Shown here piece after piece: positions 59,832 to 64,000 of a stretch of 64,000 nt of DNA. Origin of the DNA: [Ruminococcus] torques ATCC 27756 (GTDB lineage: Bacteria > Bacillota > Clostridia > Lachnospirales > Lachnospiraceae); assembly GCF_000153925.1 (NCBI RefSeq), contig NZ_DS264345.1, forward strand, positions 310,001 to 374,000. Reading direction: 5' to 3'. The notes beneath the pieces are model-generated. The model saw only the letters and a program-made list of their open reading frames with translations, did no database searches and was not told the DNA's origin. Made by a program: the position numbers and the translations under genes. The stretch's first letter is position 1. Each line of letters starts with the position of its first letter.

Positions 59832-60094
59832 AAGTTGTAACAGTGTGCGGAATGGGGTTTGGAACAAGTCTTATGTTGTTGATGTCAGTGAAAGAAAGTG
59901 GAAGAAAGTATGGGATTACAGTAGAAGGTGAGGCAACAGATCTAGGTTCTTATAAAGGAAAAAGCTGCGATTTGATTGTGGCATCGTCAGAGATTGCAAA
60001 ACAGATCGAAGCAGATGTTCCGGTGTTGGCAATTACAAATCTCTTAGATAAAGCGGAAATCGAAGAAAAGATCAGACCATATTTGAATAAGTAA
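59828..60094 (+). CDS. PTS IIB, ascorbate (UlaB) type
   Basis: This 88-residue IIB subunit starts KVVTVCGMGFGTSLMLLMSV, with the phosphorylated Cys7 in the CGMGFGTS loop. The rest (DLIVASSEIAKQIEADVPVL, AITNLLDKAEIEEKI) is typical of small UlaB/GatB proteins. It starts inside the end of the IIA gene (4-bp overlap). Confidence 0.93.
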   Translation: MKVVTVCGMGFGTSLMLLMSVKESGRKYGITVEGEATDLGSYKGKSCDLIVASSEIAKQIEADVPVLAITNLLDKAEIEEKIRPYLNK

Positions 60095-60108
60095 GGAGGC
60101 GGTATATT

Positions 60109-61386
60109 ATGGTGAATTTTTTTGTTAAATTTTTAAGTGAGCCTACAGTTGTATTAGGATTAGTGGCGATGATCGGTCTTATTGCAATGAAAAACAGACC
60201 GTCAACCGTGATTCAGGGAACGATGAAAACAATGTTGGGTTTTCTTATCTTGAGCGCCGGATCAAGTTTGATCGCATCTGCGCTGACACCGTTTAGCACA
60301 ATGTTCAATGCAGCATTTGGAATGTCAGGTGTTGTTCCGGAAGATAACGCATTAGTAGCGGCAGTTCAGACAGTGCTTGGATTTGAAACGCCTATGATTA
60401 TGCTTTTATCGTTTGTGATTAATATTATTCTGGCGAGAATTACTCCGTTTAAGTACATTTTTCTGACAGGGCATATGATGTTTTCGTTTGCGGGAACTAT
60501 GGCGATCGTGTTGGATCAGATGGGGATTAACGGATGGATGGCAGTTGCCATAGGTTCTGTTGTCCAGGGAATTTGTATGGTCGTATTTCCTGCAATCGCT
60601 CAGCCTTATACAAGGAAAATTTTAAAGACGGATGAAGTTGCATTTGGATTTTGGGGAAGTTCCCTGATTGTTTTTAGTGGATTTGTAGGTCGGCTGGTCA
60701 GAAAGAAAAATCGTGATGAAGAAACAGATACATGGGAAAAAGTGAAAGTATCGAATAAACTGGACTTTTTAAAAGATATGTCGATTCTTATGAGTATCGT
60801 CATGATAGTAGTTTATATTTTCACGGCTTTGATGGCAGGAACAGAGGTTGTTTCAGAATTGGCGGGAGGACAAAATATAATAGTATATGCTGTTATTCAG
60901 GCAATGACATTTGTAGCGGGAGTACTCGTACTTCTTCAAGGTGTCAGAATGTTTCTGGGTGAGATTATCCCGGCGTTTAAAGGAATCAGCGAGAAGCTTA
61001 TCCCCGGTGCAAGACCTGCTTTAGATGTTCCGATCTTTTATGCAAGCGGTCCGGTTGCTACAACAGTCGGTTTCCTCTGCGCGATGGTAGGCGGGATTCT
61101 TGCAACTTTGATTTCAACTCAGTTGAAAGTTGTCGTATTACCGGGAGTGATCGGATTGTTTTTCATGGGAGGCGCTGCCGGAGTATTTGGAGATAAATTA
61201 GGAGGAAAAAGAGGATGCGTCGTTGCTTCATTTCTGTTAGGATTTTTATTTACGTTGATAGTTGCGTTGGCATACCCGTTAATTGATGTGACAGGATATG
61301 GAGTGGAAGGTCTGTGGTTTGCATCAACAGATGCAATTCTGGTAAGTGTATTTATGCGTTTAATAGGAATGATTGCAGGAGTTTAA
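60109..61386 (+). CDS. PTS IIC, ascorbate (UlaA/SgaT) type
   Basis: This 425-residue membrane transporter has about ten or more transmembrane spans and the UlaA/SgaT signatures GLIAMKNRPSTVIQGTMKTMLGFLIL near residue 20, DNALVAAVQTVLGFETPMI near 84, the TGHMMFSFAGTMA region near 120, and GEIIPAFKGISEKLIPGARPALDVPIFY near 285. Members import ascorbate or related sugar acids as phosphates. AAGGAGG lies before the ATG. The downstream enzymes differ from the classical ascorbate set, so the substrate is probably another compound. Confidence 0.93.
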   Translation: MVNFFVKFLSEPTVVLGLVAMIGLIAMKNRPSTVIQGTMKTMLGFLILSAGSSLIASALTPFSTMFNAAFGMSGVVPEDNALVAAVQTVLGFETPMIMLLSFVINIILARITPFKYIFLTGHMMFSFAGTMAIVLDQMGINGWMAVAIGSVVQGICMVVFPAIAQPYTRKILKTDEVAFGFWGSSLIVFSGFVGRLVRKKNRDEETDTWEKVKVSNKLDFLKDMSILMSIVMIVVYIFTALMAGTEVVSELAGGQNIIVYAVIQAMTFVAGVLVLLQGVRMFLGEIIPAFKGISEKLIPGARPALDVPIFYASGPVATTVGFLCAMVGGILATLISTQLKVVVLPGVIGLFFMGGAAGVFGDKLGGKRGCVVASFLLGFLFTLIVALAYPLIDVTGYGVEGLWFASTDAILVSVFMRLIGMIAGV

Positions 61387-61422
61387 AAGAAAAGCGGAAA
61401 AATGAAGAAAGGCGGTATGAGA

Positions 61423-62331
61423 ATGAAATTTGCAAGAACAGTTTGCGGAGATATTCAGGCAGAGGAGATGGGATTTACATACCCACATGAACATTTGTAT
61501 GCAGTTCCGCCGACATGTCAGAAAGACAGGGATTTGGAAGTGAGCGATTATGAAGGCAGCGTAGCAGAATTAAAGCTGTTTAAGTCTGTAGGCGGACAGA
61601 CATTAGTAGAGGCGTCTACGTTAGATTATGGGCGCAATCTGTCTCTTTTAAAAAAAATGTCTGAAGAGACAGGAGTTCATGTCATTGCAACGACCGGATT
61701 TAACAAACATATTTACTATCCGAATTGGGTAGAAGAAAAAAGTACAGAAGAAATTTCCGATATTCTCGCAGACGATATTTTGGAAGGGAGAGACGGAATC
61801 AGAGCAGGATTCATAAAAATAGGAACATATTACAATATGATCCATCCACTTGAAGAAAAGACGGCAGTTGCTGCGGCACAGGCGCAGAAAAGGTGTGGAG
61901 CGCCGATCTGGGGACATACAGAAGCAGGAACAATGGGAATGGAATTGTTAGATATTCTTGCTCGGGAAAATGTAGATTTTTCCACTGTTGCTTTAGGGCA
62001 TTTAGATCGAAATCCGGATGAATATTATTTGTTAAAACTTGCTGACCGGGGAATCTATATTCAATTTGATGGACCGGGAAAGGTAAAATACTATCCTGAC
62101 AGTATCAGAGTTGCATTAATTAAGTCATTGATATCTCACGGATATGCTGATCAGCTTCTTATTTCGGGAGATATGGGGAGAGCCTCTTATCTGGAAGGAT
62201 ACGGAGGAGGTCCGGGATTTCGATATATCAAGACAAAATTTATTCCAAGACTTCTGGACGAAGGGGTGGATGAGGACGTGATTCATAAAATTTTTGTTGA
62301 AAATCCAAAGCGATGGCTGGCAGTTTATTAG
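61423..62331 (+). CDS. Phosphotriesterase-family metal hydrolase (possible phospho-sugar lactonase)
   Basis: This roughly 303-residue amidohydrolase has the PTE-family metal sites: GFTYPHEHLYAVPP near residue 18, VEASTLDYGRN, the carbamylated-lysine position in GFIKIGTYYN near 130, IWGHTEAGTMG near 165, ALGHLDRNPD near 195 and the aspartate in LLISGDMGRASYL near 245. Some PTE homologues next to PTS genes in Listeria and Bacillus open phosphorylated furanose lactones, which would fit a PTS that imports a sugar lactone; that is inference. The ATG at 61423 is chosen for AAAGGCGG seven bases upstream (alternatives 61402, 61417). Confidence 0.85.
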   Translation: MKFARTVCGDIQAEEMGFTYPHEHLYAVPPTCQKDRDLEVSDYEGSVAELKLFKSVGGQTLVEASTLDYGRNLSLLKKMSEETGVHVIATTGFNKHIYYPNWVEEKSTEEISDILADDILEGRDGIRAGFIKIGTYYNMIHPLEEKTAVAAAQAQKRCGAPIWGHTEAGTMGMELLDILARENVDFSTVALGHLDRNPDEYYLLKLADRGIYIQFDGPGKVKYYPDSIRVALIKSLISHGYADQLLISGDMGRASYLEGYGGGPGFRYIKTKFIPRLLDEGVDEDVIHKIFVENPKRWLAVY

Positions 62332-62338
62332 GGAGAAA

Positions 62339-62956
62339 ATGATGTTAGAAAGTGCAAGACTTGTCTCGATTATTCGGGAAGTGGAAGAAAAAGAAATTAT
62401 TTCGATCATAGAAGGCCTTGTGGAAGAAGGGATCAGATGGTTTGAGATTTCGCTAAGTGACGGAGAAAACGGCATGAAGTGTATCCGAACAAGCAGAAAG
62501 TATTTTGAAGGTCGGGATGTTTATATCGGTGCAGGAACAGTTAAGAAAAAAGAGGAAATTGATGTACTTTCAGATATGGGAGTGCCGTATATTCTGACTC
62601 CCGGATTTGATGAGCAGATTGTTCGATATGCATTGGAAAAGAAGATAGAAGTTTTACCCGGAGTGCTGACACCGTCTGAAGTTCAGGCAGCGGTAAATTG
62701 TGGAATCCATCTTGCAAAATTATTTCCTGCCGATGCGTTTTCCGATCGTTATATTAAAGCGTTAAAAGGTCCTTTCCCGGAGATGGATTATGTGGCGGTT
62801 GGCGGGGTAACACCGGAAAATGCAGTGAATTTCTATAGATTAGGATATAAAGGTGTGGCGGCCGGAAGTAATCTTGTTCCGAAACATGCAAAGAGGAGTG
62901 ATTTGAAAAAGATCAGAGAAACAGCGCGAAAGTATGTGGAGGTGTCCCAAATATGA
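62339..62956 (+). CDS. KDPG/KHG-type 2-keto-acid aldolase
   Basis: This roughly 205-residue class I aldolase has the Eda fold: ARLVSIIREVEEKEI, the catalytic glutamate in IRWFEISLSDGENG near residue 38, YIGAGTVKKKEEIDVL, YILTPGFDEQIVRYA, EVLPGVLTPSEVQAAV, the Schiff-base lysine in HLAKLFPADAFSDRYIKALKGP near 128, and VAVGGVTPENAVNFY. It cleaves 2-keto-3-deoxy acids to pyruvate (or its phosphate form) plus an aldehyde. The usual partner dehydratase is not in this cluster. The start is one of two adjacent ATG codons after TTAGGGAG. Confidence 0.9.
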   Translation: MMLESARLVSIIREVEEKEIISIIEGLVEEGIRWFEISLSDGENGMKCIRTSRKYFEGRDVYIGAGTVKKKEEIDVLSDMGVPYILTPGFDEQIVRYALEKKIEVLPGVLTPSEVQAAVNCGIHLAKLFPADAFSDRYIKALKGPFPEMDYVAVGGVTPENAVNFYRLGYKGVAAGSNLVPKHAKRSDLKKIRETARKYVEVSQI

Positions 62957-63696
62957 GCAATCAAGTAAAAGATATGACATGGCGGGAAGTGCAGGAGCGG
63001 TTACGTGAGTTTCCGGTAGTAATCGTTCCTATTGGATCAACGGAACAGCATGGGTATCATCTTCCTATTGGAACAGATGTTTATTTGGCGGAAGCATTGG
63101 CTGAAAAGACAGCAGAAAAAACGGGAGCGCTTGTGTATCCAAGTATTCATTTTGGGTATTCTTGGAGTTGGCGTGACAGAATCGGAACTGTAACGATCCG
63201 ACAGGATATTCTTCGGGAAATATTGAAAGATGTTGTTCGTTCTGTAGAAAGATACGGGGTAAAAATTCTTATTTTTATGAACGGACATGAGGCGAACAGG
63301 TCGGTGATAAAATATGCGATACGGGAAATACAAGATGAAACAGATGTGAAAGTGTTGGGGATGTTTTATCCGGGAATGGAAGAAATTTATGATAAATATA
63401 TGGAAACTCCGACATGGGGAGGAATGTTTCATGCCTGCGAGTTTGAAACGTCACTTATGCTGGCAGTAAAGCCGGAGACAGTTCATATGGAGCGGGCAGT
63501 GCAGGAATATCCTGTCAGACCGACTACGTACGGAATGGACAACACATCGATCGGAGAGTTGAGCGTTTCGGGAACATACGGAAATCCGGTACCTGCAACA
63601 GAAGAAAAAGGAGAGATGATGCTAGAACAGTTTACAGAAAATATATCTGCTGTTATAGAGGAATGTGTGAAGAAACTGGTTAGAGAAGAAACATAG
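62953..63696 (+). CDS. Creatininase-family amidohydrolase
   Basis: This 247-residue metal hydrolase has the family motifs VVIVPIGSTEQHGYHLPIGTDVYLAEALA (metal Glu, His, Asp) near residue 25, FGYSWSWRDRIGTVTI, ILIFMNGHEANRSVIKYA near 110 and the glutamate in MFHACEFETSLMLAV near 160. Family members hydrolyse creatinine, formamides or cyclic keto-inositols; here a sugar-derived amide or ring is possible. Its start overlaps the aldolase gene stop (ATGA), so it belongs to the PTS operon. No specific substrate is claimed. Confidence 0.87.
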   Translation: MSNQVKDMTWREVQERLREFPVVIVPIGSTEQHGYHLPIGTDVYLAEALAEKTAEKTGALVYPSIHFGYSWSWRDRIGTVTIRQDILREILKDVVRSVERYGVKILIFMNGHEANRSVIKYAIREIQDETDVKVLGMFYPGMEEIYDKYMETPTWGGMFHACEFETSLMLAVKPETVHMERAVQEYPVRPTTYGMDNTSIGELSVSGTYGNPVPATEEKGEMMLEQFTENISAVIEECVKKLVREET

Positions 63697-63719
63697 AAAA
63701 AAATAATAGAAAGAAATAT

Positions 63720-63790
63720 AAAAATATCGGAAATCGAACCGTAAGCTGAAGTTTAATTCGGAGAGCGTCTCGATTTCCGATATTTTTTGT
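63720..63790 (+). terminator. Terminator after the creatininase-family gene
   Basis: AAAAATATCGGAAATCGA (63720-63737) pairs with TCGATTTCCGATATTTTT (63770-63787) around a 32-base loop that has some internal pairing. Confidence 0.85.
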
Positions 63791-63840
63791 AAGTGGATAT
63801 AAGTTAAATACAGATTAATGTATTTGATAACAGAAAAAAC

Positions 63841-63894
63841 TTGCATATTATGCAAGAATGATGTATTATTATGCAAAAAGAATGCATATTCATT
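63841..63894 (+). promoter_or_regulatory. ArgR-like boxes upstream of probable argC
   Basis: TTGCATA-T-TATGCAA (63841-63855) is a perfect 15-base palindrome. A second site, GAATGCATATTC (63880-63891), lies two to four helical turns on, with a TATGCAAAAAG half-site between. They share TGCA half-sites with the boxes before argG, suggesting one arginine-responsive regulator. Confidence 0.55.
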
Positions 63895-63967
63895 TTATTT
63901 TTTGTGAAGAAATATTGAGACAGGGCAGGTTTGTGAAAAGCAAACAGCAGAGAGGAGCGAATAGATT

Positions 63968-64000
63968 ATGATAAAAGTTGGAATTATCGGTGCAACAGGA
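63968..64000 (+). CDS. argC: Probable N-acetyl-gamma-glutamyl-phosphate reductase, only first 11 codons present
   Basis: The window ends 33 bases into a gene starting MIKVGIIGATG, the usual NADP-binding start of ArgC in Firmicutes. AGAGGAG lies 10-11 bases before the ATG, and ArgR-like palindromes precede it. Other Rossmann-fold enzymes can begin the same way, so the name rests on the motif plus the arginine-type boxes. Confidence 0.6.
   Translation, partial: MIKVGIIGATG

Overview
The window reads as a chromosomal segment of a low-to-mid GC, spore-forming anaerobic Firmicute, most likely a gut Lachnospiraceae (Ruminococcus gnavus/torques-like). The taxon is an inference from gene content: class III ribonucleotide reductase, two small coat-F-like spore proteins, rubredoxin, a glycine riboswitch, a YtrA-type GntR/ABC operon, and a cell-wall-anchored GH101 mucin glycosidase. 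Gene density is high. Most genes have strong AGGAGG-type ribosome binding sites and many promoters carry an extended -10 (TGC-TATNNT). No tRNA, rRNA, CRISPR array, insertion sequence or phage was seen.

Layout. 1-3.5 kb: leftward GntR(YtrA)/ABC ATPase/ABC permease operon, with the permease running off the left edge. 3.6-7.8 kb: folate operon folC-folE-HD-folP-folBK. 8.0-13.4 kb: a very large GH101 endo-alpha-N-acetylgalactosaminidase gene split by one in-frame TAG at codon 69. 13.5-15.1 kb: glycine riboswitch and AGCS amino-acid symporter. 15.4-18.5 kb: nrdD-nrdG behind two NrdR boxes. 18.7-22.1 kb: XRE regulator, proB, CYTH protein, DJ-1/PfpI protein. 22.2-33.6 kb: protein quality control (tig, clpP, clpX, lon), engB, an AI-2E-family permease, class Ia nrdA-nrdB, rubredoxin. 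33.8-39.6 kb: FAD oxidoreductase, HAD phosphatase, two coat-F-like genes (one frameshifted), C26 amidotransferase, M19 dipeptidase, C39-like membrane protein. 39.7-41 kb: argG with ArgR-like boxes. 41.4-52.2 kb: N-acetylgalactosamine (Aga) utilisation locus, namely mannose-family PTS IIB-IIC-IID-IIA, AgaS, a YajC gene, AraC regulator, NagA/AgaA deacetylase and tagatose-bisphosphate aldolase AgaY/AgaZ. 52.5-57.3 kb: CcdA-TlpA fusion, OGG1-type glycosylase, iron alcohol dehydrogenase, proA. 57.5-63.7 kb: PRD regulator, a UlaA-type PTS, a phosphotriesterase-family hydrolase, a KDPG-type aldolase and a creatininase-family hydrolase. 63.97 kb to the edge: first codons of a probable argC behind ArgR-like palindromes.

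How the parts fit. The GH101 enzyme would release Gal-beta-1,3-GalNAc from mucin O-glycans. The PTS locus 28 kb downstream would import GalNAc as its 6-phosphate, deacetylate it, deaminate/isomerise it to tagatose-6-phosphate and cleave the bisphosphate; the kinase for the middle step is not in the window. The 57-64 kb cluster looks like a separate PTS pathway for a sugar acid or lactone that I cannot identify.

Most notable non-gene structure: a dispersed ~100-bp repeat of two stem-loops, found three times. Each copy begins at the T-tract of a different intrinsic terminator. One copy has an internal deletion between short direct repeats, and one lies in reverse orientation between two rightward genes.
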